From CAXXHQ01 sp963665265 (GTDB lineage Bacteria > Planctomycetota > Planctomycetia > Pirellulales > Thermoguttaceae): 64,000 nucleotides of DNA. The notes below the pieces were generated by a model. That model saw only the letters and a program-made list of their open reading frames with translations, searched no databases and was not told the DNA's origin. The DNA is taken from contig OY762224.2 in assembly GCA_963665265.2 (NCBI GenBank), positions 310,001 through 374,000 on the forward strand, given 5' to 3'. The position numbers and the translations under genes were made by a program. Positions 1 to 8,476 of this stretch are shown here, piece by piece (the first letter of the stretch is position 1; each line of letters opens with the position of its first letter).

Positions 1-77
1 TCATTAGCAAAGACATCAGCTACGTGACCGAAAAGTACACCCCCGCCCGATTGAAAGATCAGGACTGGCTGGATTAA
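1..77 (+). CDS. C-terminal end of an unidentified protein (partial)
   Basis: An open frame enters from the left edge and stops at a TAA (75-77); the visible tail is about 24 residues and ends in KDQDWLD. It is too short to assign a family. It runs in the same direction as the following operon but is separated from it by more than 250 bases, so it is probably a separate transcription unit. Confidence 0.5.
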   Translation, partial: ISKDISYVTEKYTPARLKDQDWLD

Positions 78-425
78 ACGGCGCGCAGCCGAAACGCGAC
101 GATGTTGCGAAAAGGCGACGCGCAAACCGTCGGGATCGATCCGCCCGCTTCTTTTCGCATATTCGCTCTATGCAAAGCGGGCTGCGGAACGGCGTATTTC
201 GCGCCTAACTTCTTATTTTCCAAGGGAGCGGCGACTCCCCCCCGGTTTTTGAACTAGAGTTTTCTTGGCAATCCGCGTTCTTGGATTGCGCATGGCCGTT
301 CGGCCGACATTTCGAAACTTAAAGAATAATTGCGTCGCTGTTTGCGGTCGGCGCGACCGAGGAGAGTTCTCTCTATCGTCGCATCGACCGGAAAGACGTT
401 CCGCTCACACCGATTGACGTACACC
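78..425. other. Intergenic region upstream of the GTPase-system operon
   Basis: No convincing coding sequence is visible. The stretch includes a purine-poor segment and an inverted motif around 'ggcaatccgcgttcttggattgc' sense (about 268-290) that could fold into a weak hairpin. A promoter for the downstream genes presumably lies here, but I see no clear -35/-10 pair. An upstream TTG at 330 is in frame with the next gene, so part of this stretch could be its N-terminus. Confidence 0.4.
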
Positions 426-1226
426 GTGATAGGCGAATCCGTTCAAAAACTTGGCGACTGGAAAAAGGTCGAGGAAGCGCTGGCCGACATCCGCGCATGT
501 CGCGCCGATTCGCTCCGTTTTTTTACCGAAACGCTCGATGAATTCGACGCGATTTTCAATTGCGTCGAAGCCCAAGCCGAACATTTGGCCGAACGCGACG
601 CTTTATTGAAATCGCAATCCGTAGCGGCGGCGCCCGGCGCCCCCGCTGCCGTCGACGAATCGCTGCTGAAAACCTTGACGGAACGCTCCGAGACCGACCG
701 CCAAGAAATGCGAAAGATGCAAGAAGGTGTGCAAGGGCAACTCGCGCGACTCGCGGCGATCGCCTCCGAATTGGCCACGACCAAAACCGAATTCCAAAGC
801 ATGCGCGACGACGTCGAGCGATGCAACCAAGAAGTGGCGGCCATCAAAACCGCCGCGCCGGCCGGAGAGCAAAACACCCACTTCGCCGAAATGGAACGAA
901 ACTACTCGGCCTTGCAGCAAGAGCGCGCAATGCTCGAAAAGGAGCTCGACGACCTCCGCAACCGAGCGGCCGACCTGACTCACTCCTTATCCGATCAAAA
1001 ACGCCAATCGGCGATGCAGCAAACGCAATGGAACGAAGAGTTGAAAAAGATGAGAGGGTTAATGGAGACCGTTACCCGCCACATCACGGCCGACGAGCCG
1101 CGTGAGTCGGCGCGCGACTCGACTCCGATGCCCAAGCCGAATCCCGACGCCGTCGATCCGGCGCTAAGCTCCGTGCTGGCGCAGTTCGAAATGCTGCAGC
1201 AGGACCGAGCGAAACGCACAGGTTAA
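426..1226 (+). CDS. Coiled-coil protein, first gene of the GTPase/GAP1 operon
   Basis: Function unknown. From the GTG at 426 the product is 266 residues, dominated by long heptad-rich helices (roughly residues 75-225) rich in Glu, Gln, Lys and Arg, with an acidic/proline tail. No signal peptide or membrane segment is visible. The start is uncertain: a TTG at 330 would add 32 residues of arginine-rich sequence with no protein-like pattern, and neither site has a good ribosome binding site. It lies 88 bases upstream of the FGE-like gene, in the same direction as the GTPase and GAP1 genes, which suggests a structural or adaptor role in that system; this is inference from position only. Confidence 0.6.
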   Translation: MIGESVQKLGDWKKVEEALADIRACRADSLRFFTETLDEFDAIFNCVEAQAEHLAERDALLKSQSVAAAPGAPAAVDESLLKTLTERSETDRQEMRKMQEGVQGQLARLAAIASELATTKTEFQSMRDDVERCNQEVAAIKTAAPAGEQNTHFAEMERNYSALQQERAMLEKELDDLRNRAADLTHSLSDQKRQSAMQQTQWNEELKKMRGLMETVTRHITADEPRESARDSTPMPKPNPDAVDPALSSVLAQFEMLQQDRAKRTG

Positions 1227-1314
1227 CTATCGCGGCGCCGGTCGCTTCAGACCGACTCCGCTTCGTCATACGACGCATTGCGACGAGTGATCGAAACTTA
1301 TCGAGAACGCGGTC

Positions 1315-2532
1315 ATGAGAAAAGCTCTTCAATACGGCTTATCGACGTTTTTCGCGGCGACCGGGGCGGGCGCTTGCGGCTGGGGCTACGTCTCTGGACA
1401 GTCCTGGAGCTACGTCGCCGGTGCCGTCGCTTTGACCGGCGCGGCCGTCACGCTCGCGCTCCGCAACCGACGCAAAATCGTCGATGACGAATCGCCTGAT
1501 CGCCCCGCCGTCCATCGCCTTCCCCGACCGACGGCCGCCGCCGATCGAACGATCGATTCGAGCGACGCCTCGGCGCTCGTCGGGCAGATGCTCGACGAAA
1601 AACGATATTCCTTACTCCTCAGACCGCAGGTCGCCGCGCAGTTGACCGACGCGCATTTCGCCAAGGCTTTGGCCGCAGTCAGCGAATGGATGGCCTTGGT
1701 CCCTGACGGCGAAGTCGCGCTCGAAGAAAACGGCGCGCAACGAGTCATCCCCGTTTCTCGATTCTTCTTAGACCGTCATCAAGTGACGAACCAAGAGTAT
1801 TTCGAATTCGTGGCCGCCGGCGGATATCGCCAATCAACCCTCTGGGACGAATCCATCCTCCCGGCCGTGCTCGACTTCGTCGATCGAACCGGAAAACCCG
1901 GCCCGAAATATTGGTTCGACGGCTACTATCCCGACGGCGAGGAAAAACTTCCGGTCGTCGGCGTGAGTTGGTACGAGGCTTGCGCCTACGCCCGTTGGAT
2001 CGGCAAACGCCTCCCAAGCGACGCCGAATGGGTGAAGGCCGGAAGCTGGCCGGTCCCCTTGAACGGCGAAACCCGCTCGCAACGAAAATATCCCTGGGGC
2101 GACGCGATGGACCGCGCCCGCGCGAACCTTTGGGGCTCCGGCCCCGGATGCATCGTCCCCGTCGATTGCTACCCGAACGGCGTCAGCGTCGGCGGCGTTC
2201 ATCAACTAATCGGCAACGTCTGGGAATGGACCGCCAGTCCGTTCCGCGGCGCGTCCCTGTCGATCGACGACCTCCCCTCCGGCGGCGCCGTCTTCATCGA
2301 ACCGATGAAAAGCGTCCGCGGCGGCGCTTTCGACACCTATTTCGACAATCAAGCCACTTGCCAATTCCAAAGCGGCGAAAGTCCTTTGCATCGACGCCAC
2401 AACGTCGGCTTCCGATGCGCGATCGGAGTTTGCGATTTGACCTTGGTGCGAAAAAACCCCGGCGAAAAAACGCCCGTCGCGGAAGTCCCGACGACGGCCC
2501 CCGAAGACCTCGCGCCGGCCTGCGCTTCATAA
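1315..2532 (+). CDS. Membrane-anchored FGE/SUMF-like (formylglycine-generating enzyme fold) protein
   Basis: 405 residues. Two hydrophobic segments (about residues 8-25 and 29-47) anchor the N-terminus; residues about 125-375 match the FGE-sulfatase/SUMF fold, with the family signatures 'VTNQEYFEF', 'PVVGVSWYEACAYARWIGKRLPS', 'YPWGD', 'GNVWEWT', 'RGGAF' and a closing 'NVGFRCAIG'. In true FGEs a pair of cysteines five residues apart binds copper and oxidises the substrate; here the second is present (C349) but the first position appears to be Asp (D344). It is therefore more likely a non-enzymatic binding domain or a divergent enzyme than a sulfatase activator. Only 13 bases separate it from the GTPase gene, so they are surely co-transcribed. 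The family fold is clear; the role is inferred. Confidence 0.85.
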   Translation: MRKALQYGLSTFFAATGAGACGWGYVSGQSWSYVAGAVALTGAAVTLALRNRRKIVDDESPDRPAVHRLPRPTAAADRTIDSSDASALVGQMLDEKRYSLLLRPQVAAQLTDAHFAKALAAVSEWMALVPDGEVALEENGAQRVIPVSRFFLDRHQVTNQEYFEFVAAGGYRQSTLWDESILPAVLDFVDRTGKPGPKYWFDGYYPDGEEKLPVVGVSWYEACAYARWIGKRLPSDAEWVKAGSWPVPLNGETRSQRKYPWGDAMDRARANLWGSGPGCIVPVDCYPNGVSVGGVHQLIGNVWEWTASPFRGASLSIDDLPSGGAVFIEPMKSVRGGAFDTYFDNQATCQFQSGESPLHRRHNVGFRCAIGVCDLTLVRKNPGEKTPVAEVPTTAPEDLAPACAS

Positions 2533-2545
2533 AGGACATTGCTTT

Positions 2546-3451
2546 ATGACAATCTCCGTGATTCAACCGCTCGAGTCGTACCGCTTGATCCAGTACGCGA
2601 CCCCGATCCCTTGCTACATCTGCGATTCGGACAACACGTTCGACTCGGAATATTGCAGCCATTGCCAAGCCCCAATGGCCTTGGCCCATCAGGCGAACTC
2701 CCAAAAAATCGCGCCGAAAATGATCGCCGTCATCGGCCCCAGCGGCGCTGGCAAAACCGTTTACCTCGGCATGCTCATGGATATGCTCTCCCGCTTGACC
2801 GGGAACATGCAAGTGTACGCCCGAGGCGCGTTCTCCATCACCTTGCAGCAAACGGTGGTGGGCGCCCTTTCACGCGGTGAATTTCCCCACAAAACGCCGA
2901 ACGAACCGGAACGCTGGAATTGGGTGCATTGCCAAATCCGCCGCAAGAACGACAAGCAGCCGCTCGAATTAATTATGCCCGATATGGCAGGCGAAGCCGT
3001 GATCGAAGAAGTCGATCGCCCGCATACCTATCGAGTGGTCCGCAAGTTTTTGGAAAAATGCGAATCGGCCCTCGTCCTAATCGACGCCGTCCGCCTGCGA
3101 AACGGCGACCGCGATCAAGACTTCTTCGCTATGAAACTGCTAAGCAGCTTGAGCGAACTTGACGCCGACGCCAAGCGAGGAAGGTCGAAACGTCGCGTGG
3201 CCCTATTGCTCACCAAGGCCGACCAATGCGAGGAATGTTTCGACAATCCCTCGGAATTCGCGAAAAAACACGCCGCCGGACTATGGCTGCAATGCCAGGA
3301 ACGTTTTTCTAATTATAAATTCTTCGCATGCAGCGTGGCCGGAAGCTGCGCGGCCTGCGACGCCTTCGCCGAAGGACAAATCCGCGTGCCGTTGCGCATC
3401 GAACCGCGCGGCGTCACGAATCCGTTCGAATGGCTAATCGGAAATAATTAG
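2546..3451 (+). CDS. Zinc-ribbon P-loop GTPase of a GAP1-type conflict system
   Basis: 301 residues, preceded by AAAGGA ten bases before the ATG. Residues 23-40 hold two CxxC pairs (CYIC, CSHC), a zinc ribbon. The P-loop is GPSGAGKT (64-71), the G3 motif is DMAGE (146-150) and the G4 motif is TKAD (223-226), with a plausible G5 'CSVAGS' near 262. These identify a regulatory GTPase rather than an ATPase. Immediately downstream is a GAP1 protein, the regular partner of such GTPases in the GTPase-centred conflict systems described for bacteria with complex life cycles. I infer that it is the nucleotide switch of this module. Cysteines are frequent in the C-terminal part (about 229-271), which may add a second metal site. 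Confidence 0.85.
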   Translation: MTISVIQPLESYRLIQYATPIPCYICDSDNTFDSEYCSHCQAPMALAHQANSQKIAPKMIAVIGPSGAGKTVYLGMLMDMLSRLTGNMQVYARGAFSITLQQTVVGALSRGEFPHKTPNEPERWNWVHCQIRRKNDKQPLELIMPDMAGEAVIEEVDRPHTYRVVRKFLEKCESALVLIDAVRLRNGDRDQDFFAMKLLSSLSELDADAKRGRSKRRVALLLTKADQCEECFDNPSEFAKKHAAGLWLQCQERFSNYKFFACSVAGSCAACDAFAEGQIRVPLRIEPRGVTNPFEWLIGNN

Positions 3452-3515
3452 CCATTCGAGCATTTCCGCCGAAGGCAAACCGCCGAAAGCCGACCGTTTA
3501 CAAAAGGTAGCGAGA

Positions 3516-4940
3516 ATGACGACCGTCGAACAGGCCATCTACACTTCCGCGACGACCGCGCGTTCGGCCGGATATCAACTCGTGGCGCATAGCCCGGGCT
3601 TGACCTCCGCCGATGCGCGCGAATTGGCCGTCTGGTGCCCCTCGCACGATTCGCTCTTGAGCTGGGACGTCGATTCCTACAGCTATAACTTTCATCCATT
3701 GCCCAGCGGCGCCTTCGGCATATCGCGCTCGATCGCGGCGGGCTGGGAATACAGCGGCCGAGGCGGAGTCCGCGTCTATACCCATTGCCTAATCGTCTCG
3801 CCCGAAACATTGCTCCGTTTCTCAAACAATCCTTTCGCGTTGCTTCGCGCCGTCGAGGCCCTCGGCGCATTGGAGCCGATGCAGTCGATTCCCGCGAAGC
3901 TCGCCCCGCTTTCCCTTTCGGGCGGAGCGCCCCCCGTCGATCAAAACGCCGTTAGCGCGCTTTGTTCGGCGGTCGGCCCGCAAGCCGCCTCGCTCTTCGT
4001 TCAGGCAGCCGCCGACTCCGTTTGCCTCGCCGCCGCTTGCACCTCGCCGGTCGAATTAATCGCCGGTTTGTTCAACTGCCTGCCGACGAGTTGCCGCACC
4101 GAATTTCCTTTTTCAACCGGGTTGAAATTCTCGCCGCGTCGGCCGTTCCGCATCGTGGTCGTCACCGACGACCCCGGCGAAAGGAATTGGATTTCGCACC
4201 AAAATAACGTCGCGTTCCTCGATCTAACCGGCCAAACGCCGCCTCCCGCTTTACCGCTCGACGGCTGGGCCCAGTTCATCGAACGCGTGCTGTCTACGGG
4301 AAAAATCTCGTTCCTCGCCTCCCAATTGGCGAAACGACGATTCGACCTTTCGCTTGAAGATTTACATGCGCTCGGCCTTCAGCTCCTCGAGGAACTGGAA
4401 GCGACGCATTTCACCGATTCGGGTCCTGTTGCCACGAAAGCGAGCGCTATCTACGAAAACGATTCCACCCCTGAACTTCCCGCTCCGAACGAGAACCCCT
4501 TGGACGAACTCGATCAAGTGCCGCCGAACGAAACGCTAAGAACGATAACCGAAGGCGACGCCGAGATCGTTCAACATGCGCACGCCGCGCACCGTCGATT
4601 CGCCAGATTCATCGCGGCGGTTGATTCAGCCGAACGTGACGAAGAAACCACCGCCGGCGGGCTCGATCTCGCTTCCCACGAAACCCTCGAGCGGCTCGAA
4701 GTCCTCGACGATCTAGTGTATGAAGCGATCGGCGGCGACCCGACCGCCATGCGCAAACTCGCCGAAGCTTGGCCGAAACTGAAAAAAGAACTGAGCGCGC
4801 CGTTGCTGGCCGAATCGCGAGAGCAATACCTGCGATACGCCCTTTCGATTTGGGAAGGCTGCGTCGACGTCGACGGCGTCCGACACCCCTCCCGCGCCGT
4901 CCAAGCGCTCGACGTCCTCTGCCTGCTGTTCGAAGAGTAA
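3516..4940 (+). CDS. GAP1 (GTPase-associated protein 1) family protein
   Basis: 474 residues. The N-terminal 130 residues match the GAP1-N2 domain: 'QAIYTS', 'GYQLVAHSPGL', 'WCPSHDSLLS', 'FHPLPSGAFGISRS', 'EYSGRGGVRVYTHCLIV' and 'NNPFALLRA'. A middle segment (about residues 190-245) with 'LFNCLP..CRTEFPFSTGLKFSPRRPFR' matches the GAP1-M region. The C-terminal 170 residues are helical and less conserved. In the known systems GAP1 is the constant partner of the GTPase and is thought to recognise a signal or couple the GTPase to an effector; its biochemical function is not established. It follows the GTPase gene by 64 bases. Family assignment is firm from memory of the motifs, role inferred. Confidence 0.85.
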   Translation: MTTVEQAIYTSATTARSAGYQLVAHSPGLTSADARELAVWCPSHDSLLSWDVDSYSYNFHPLPSGAFGISRSIAAGWEYSGRGGVRVYTHCLIVSPETLLRFSNNPFALLRAVEALGALEPMQSIPAKLAPLSLSGGAPPVDQNAVSALCSAVGPQAASLFVQAAADSVCLAAACTSPVELIAGLFNCLPTSCRTEFPFSTGLKFSPRRPFRIVVVTDDPGERNWISHQNNVAFLDLTGQTPPPALPLDGWAQFIERVLSTGKISFLASQLAKRRFDLSLEDLHALGLQLLEELEATHFTDSGPVATKASAIYENDSTPELPAPNENPLDELDQVPPNETLRTITEGDAEIVQHAHAAHRRFARFIAAVDSAERDEETTAGGLDLASHETLERLEVLDDLVYEAIGGDPTAMRKLAEAWPKLKKELSAPLLAESREQYLRYALSIWEGCVDVDGVRHPSRAVQALDVLCLLFEE

Positions 4941-4966
4941 TGCGAACGCTTAGCCGGGTAGCCAGA

Positions 4967-5010
4967 TTCTTGAACCTGAGCCGCGTTAGCGGCAAGAGGC
5001 AATCGCCCTT
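4967..5010 (+). repeat. Dispersed repeat family B, copy 1
   Basis: Begins TTCTTGAACCTGAGCCGCG, then an inverted core 'gccgcgttagcggc' and 'aagaggcaatcgccctt'. Related copies start at 11939, 14715 and 20425. It sits right after the GAP1 stop codon. Confidence 0.8.
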
Positions 5011-5023
5011 GTGCCGCAGATTT

Positions 5024-5047
5024 GTAGGGTGCGTGCTTGCACGCACC
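5024..5047 (+). repeat. Dispersed palindromic repeat family A, copy 1
   Basis: GTAGG followed by the near-perfect palindrome GTGCGTGCTTGCACGCAC. Three more copies, all in the same orientation, occur at 14659, 50865 and 59863. Here it lies in the 3' region between the convergent GAP1 and lutC genes. Confidence 0.85.
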
Positions 5048-5094
5048 AGTTCGTATTCTCGCTAACAACACCCTACCTAGAATTAAAAAACGCT

Positions 5095-5751
5095 TTAATC
5101 GTACAAAAAGACGATTAGCCGTTTCGGACCGTGAACGCCGAGAATCAACGTTTTTTCTATGTCGGCCGTCCGGCTCGGACCGGTCACGATCACATACTCG
5201 CCGCGCAAATACCGATCAGCCATGCGAGCGGCGAACTCTTTCCATGCAGTAGGCATGTTCTCGAATATCCGCCCGCGCTTCGCCACGATCATGCACGCCG
5301 GCGGCAAATAGCAAAGCAAGCGATCTTCGCCCGTCCCGCATGCGATCAAACACGACCCGGTGTCGGCTAGCAACGCCTCCGCCGAAACGACGCTCGCGTC
5401 CAACTCGGCCATCTCGCGCGGCGACCAATCCTCCTTCGGTCGTTCGACCGTCGCGCAATCGATCTTCGACGCCGCCGCAATCGCATCTTCCCGCTCCATG
5501 ACGGCCAACCGCTTCCAACCTTGCCGAAGCGTGAATTCCGCCATCTTGTCGGCCAACTCCGCCTCCGATCCGCAAAGAACGATCTCGCCCTGCACGGCGA
5601 GCAATTCGCTCTCGAACCGCGCGGCGAGCGCCTCGACTCCGGGATTCTCGCTCGGCCAAACCTCCGGCGTAGGCGGGATCGGCGGAACAGTCATCGTCGC
5701 CGTTTGAGCGCGAATTCGTTGCAATATTTCTTGCCGACTGTCAGTTTTCAT
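5095..5751 (-). CDS. lutC: Lactate utilization protein C (LUD domain)
   Basis: 218 residues from the ATG at 5751 (start 'MKTDSRQEIL'); a longer in-frame reading exists but lies inside lutB. The protein has the LUD-domain pattern: an N-terminal helix, 'LLADTGSCLIACG' and 'YVIVTGPSRTADIEKTLILGVHGPKRLIVFL', the last being diagnostic of LutC/YkgG. With LutA and LutB it forms the iron-sulfur flavin-linked L-lactate (or other 2-hydroxyacid) oxidation complex in the cytoplasm. Its start overlaps the end of lutB by 11 bases, so translation is probably coupled. Last gene of the minus-strand unit. Confidence 0.9.
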   Translation of the reverse strand: MKTDSRQEILQRIRAQTATMTVPPIPPTPEVWPSENPGVEALAARFESELLAVQGEIVLCGSEAELADKMAEFTLRQGWKRLAVMEREDAIAAASKIDCATVERPKEDWSPREMAELDASVVSAEALLADTGSCLIACGTGEDRLLCYLPPACMIVAKRGRIFENMPTAWKEFAARMADRYLRGEYVIVTGPSRTADIEKTLILGVHGPKRLIVFLYD

Positions 5752-7147
5752 TTTTCCGCCTTCGCAACCAAGTGCGGTAGTCTTCCTTCGCAGGCGCCGG
5801 CAACTCGCGGCCGCGCGTCCAGGCCCCGAGCTTGCCGAAATGAACCGGCAAATACTTCGCAACTCGTAGTCCGAGCCGCAAGCCGGTCATGGCCAATTCG
5901 TAACGCCTCGGCCCTTGCATGAACCACGACCAAACCTTCCACGTCAAACGCTCAAACGGCGAACGCATCGGCGACGGCTCGTTGACCGCGCGATGCCGAA
6001 GGTGAATCAATTGCCGGGGAATGTCGATCTTAACCGGACATACTTCGCCGCACGCGCCGCATAAAGACGAGGCGAACGGCAATTCACCCGCCTTCTCCAA
6101 ACCGATCAGATGCGGATTGAGAATCGAACCGATCGGCCCCGGATAGACCCAACCGTAAGCCCAGCCTCCCGCGCGACGATAGACCGGGCATGCGTTCAAA
6201 CACGCGCCGCAACGAATGCAGTGCAACGCCTTTCGCGCGGCCGGATCGGCCAGCGCCGAGCTCCGCCCGTTGTCCAAAATGACGACGTGCAGCTCTCGCC
6301 CTTCCGCCGGGCCGTGGATGAAATGCGTATACGTCGTCAGCTTTTGGCCGGTCCCGCTGCGCGGCAAAAGATTCAAAAACGCCGGCATGTATTCCATCTT
6401 CGGAACGATTTTTTCCATGCCTATCATGGCGACGTGGATCGGCGGCGTGGCGGTCGAAAGCCCGGCGTTTCCTTCATTTTCGACGATGACTAACGTGCCC
6501 GTGTCGGCGACGCCGAAGTTGCACCCCGAAACGCCCATCCCCGCTTGCAGATATTCCTCGCGCAAATGCCGTCGAGCGATATCGGTCAACTTCGCATGCT
6601 CTTCGGTGAACGGCTCGTCGAGCTTCTCGGCGAAGAGTCGCCCCACATCCCCCGCCGACATGTGAATCGCCGGCGTGACGATATGCACCGGCCGTTGCTC
6701 GGCAAGCTGAACGATGTACTCGCCCAGGTCAGTTTCGACGGCGCGAATTCCTTCCGACTCTAAAGCGTGCGCAAGTGCCGTCTCCTCGCTGACCATCGAC
6801 TTCGATTTAACGACGCTCTTCACGCCGTTTTTCTTAGCAATTTCGACGATGTATCGATTCGCCTCGGCGGCGTCCTTGGCGAAAAACACCGTCACTCCCT
6901 TGGCCGATAAGTTTCGCTCGAACTCGACGAGTAGCTTATCGAGGTTGGCCAAGGCGTAGGCTTTGATCTCGCTCGCCTGCTTGCGCCACTGCTGGAATTG
7001 CGGAATCGCGTCGAGAACGGCGCGGTTCGCCTTGCTCGACTTCTCGGCCGATATGCCGAGCATTCTCGGCGCGTTCGGCTCGGCGAGACCGCCGGTCATA
7101 TGCGACCAAAACTCCGCGCCGTCGTATTGTTTCGATGAAGAAGACAT
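5741..7147 (-). CDS. lutB: Lactate utilization iron-sulfur protein B
   Basis: 468 residues. The N-terminal two thirds is a LUD domain; two ferredoxin-like clusters follow, C310-x2-C313-x2-C316-x3-C320-P and C363-x2-C366-x3-C370-P, the normal 4Fe-4S ligands of LutB/YkgF. The length is typical. It transfers electrons in LutABC-type L-lactate oxidation to pyruvate. It overlaps lutC downstream; upstream lies an alcohol dehydrogenase gene, with 81 bases between that contain a perfect palindromic repeat. The order lutA-adh-lutB-lutC suggests one transcription unit in which the dehydrogenase has been inserted. Confidence 0.93.
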   Translation of the reverse strand: MSSSSKQYDGAEFWSHMTGGLAEPNAPRMLGISAEKSSKANRAVLDAIPQFQQWRKQASEIKAYALANLDKLLVEFERNLSAKGVTVFFAKDAAEANRYIVEIAKKNGVKSVVKSKSMVSEETALAHALESEGIRAVETDLGEYIVQLAEQRPVHIVTPAIHMSAGDVGRLFAEKLDEPFTEEHAKLTDIARRHLREEYLQAGMGVSGCNFGVADTGTLVIVENEGNAGLSTATPPIHVAMIGMEKIVPKMEYMPAFLNLLPRSGTGQKLTTYTHFIHGPAEGRELHVVILDNGRSSALADPAARKALHCIRCGACLNACPVYRRAGGWAYGWVYPGPIGSILNPHLIGLEKAGELPFASSLCGACGEVCPVKIDIPRQLIHLRHRAVNEPSPMRSPFERLTWKVWSWFMQGPRRYELAMTGLRLGLRVAKYLPVHFGKLGAWTRGRELPAPAKEDYRTWLRRRKNEN

Positions 7148-7190
7148 GAACGTTTTCGAAAAGGTTGCCGACGGGAGCCCGTCGCCGCCA

Positions 7191-7215
7191 CGTTCCCAGG
7201 CTCAGCCTGGGAACG
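7191..7215. repeat. Dispersed palindrome family E, copy 1
   Basis: CGTTCCCAGGCT, a single C, then its exact reverse complement AGCCTGGGAACG. A second, slightly imperfect copy lies at 50951-50975. It sits between the dehydrogenase and lutB genes and could fold in the transcript. Confidence 0.85.
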
Positions 7216-7228
7216 AGACAAAATGAAT

Positions 7229-8386
7229 CTACACGCGCGAAGCGATGATCGCTTCAATATCTTCGTACTTCACGTCGCCGTACTCGCCGAGCGGATTGCC
7301 GCGTTTCGCCAATCGTTCGGCCACGAGCTTGCTCGCCTCAGCCGATACGCCGTATTCACTCAATTTCGTCTTCACGCCCAATGAACGGAAGAACTTCTCC
7401 GTCGCTTCGACGGCGCCTTGAATCCGCGCGTCGTCCGAGCCCTCACGAATTCCCCAAACGCGTTCGGCGAATTGCAGCAACTTGCCGCGTTTGCGCTGAA
7501 TGAACCGCGTCGCCGTGCCGGGATACACCACAGCCAACGTCTGCGCGTGATCCAAACCGTAAAGCGCGGTCAACTCGTGACCGATCATATGGGTGAGCCA
7601 ATCTTGCGGAACGCCGCAGCTCAAAAAATTATTCAAGGCGTTCGTCGCGCTCCACATCACGTTCGCCCGCGCGTCGTAGTTCGTCGGATCGGCCATCACT
7701 TTCGGCCCCTCCTCGATCAACGTCAACAGCACCGCTTCGGCCTGACGATCTTGCAGCGGCGCGTTCACGTCGTAAGTCATGTACTGCTCCATGACGTGAA
7801 TGAAAGCGTCCACAATGCCGTTGGCCGTCTGACGCTCCGGAAGCGAAAACGTCGTCTCGGGATCAAGAATCGAAAACTTCGGAAATACGTATTTGCTGGC
7901 GAAGTGCAATTTCTCTTTCGTCGATTCGCGACTCACCACCGAATTCCAATTCATCTCCGAACCGGTGGCGGGCAATGTCAACACGCTTCCCAGCGGAACC
8001 GCCTTCTCGGTCACCAATCCGTAGTTCGACATGATCGCCCAGGGATCGATGTCCGTAAGCGGAATCGCCGCCGAAATGAACTTCGTGCCGTCCAAAACCG
8101 ATCCGCCTCCTACCGCCAAAAGAAAATCGACTTTCTCGGCCCGGGCCAACTCAACCGCCTTCATGCATGTTTCGTAACGCGGATTCGGCTCAATGCCGCC
8201 GAACTCGACAAGCGCCCGACCGGCCAACGCCTTCTTCACTTGGTCATATACGCCGTTCTTCTTAATCGAACCGCCGCCGTAAAGCATCAACGTCTTGAAA
8301 TTCGCGGGAATCAAATTGCTCAACTCGGCGATCGTCCCTTTGCCGAACACTAACTCGACCGGATTATAAAATCGAAAATTTAACAT
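7229..8386 (-). CDS. Iron-type alcohol dehydrogenase, YqhD/butanol-dehydrogenase branch
   Basis: 385 residues, full length for the YqhD/BdhA branch of group III alcohol dehydrogenases. It shows the N-terminal 'NFRFYNPVELVFGKG', the coenzyme loop 'GGGS' (37-40), 'AVGGGSVLDG' (91-100), 'LPATGSEMN' (138-146), and metal ligands D193 and H197 (DAFIHVMEQY), H266 and H280. The ligand spacing equals that of E. coli YqhD shifted by one residue. The expected reaction is NADPH-dependent reduction of aldehydes to alcohols. Placed between lutA and lutB, it may detoxify aldehydes such as methylglyoxal or lactaldehyde feeding lactate oxidation; that link is inference. Substrate cannot be read from sequence. 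Confidence 0.9.
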   Translation of the reverse strand: MLNFRFYNPVELVFGKGTIAELSNLIPANFKTLMLYGGGSIKKNGVYDQVKKALAGRALVEFGGIEPNPRYETCMKAVELARAEKVDFLLAVGGGSVLDGTKFISAAIPLTDIDPWAIMSNYGLVTEKAVPLGSVLTLPATGSEMNWNSVVSRESTKEKLHFASKYVFPKFSILDPETTFSLPERQTANGIVDAFIHVMEQYMTYDVNAPLQDRQAEAVLLTLIEEGPKVMADPTNYDARANVMWSATNALNNFLSCGVPQDWLTHMIGHELTALYGLDHAQTLAVVYPGTATRFIQRKRGKLLQFAERVWGIREGSDDARIQGAVEATEKFFRSLGVKTKLSEYGVSAEASKLVAERLAKRGNPLGEYGDVKYEDIEAIIASRV

Positions 8387-8476
8387 GGCGCCTTTTTCCT
8401 TCTTTTGTTTATGTTCTCAAGCGGCGAAAAAACGCCGACGTTCGTATTTTATCGTGGCGAGCAAGCGGCGTGCCTG

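Noticed and set aside
3448..3870. Minus-strand arginine-rich frame across the start of the GAP1 gene
   Set aside because: It overlaps the strongly conserved GAP1-N2 region in the other strand and has a composition typical of shadow frames.
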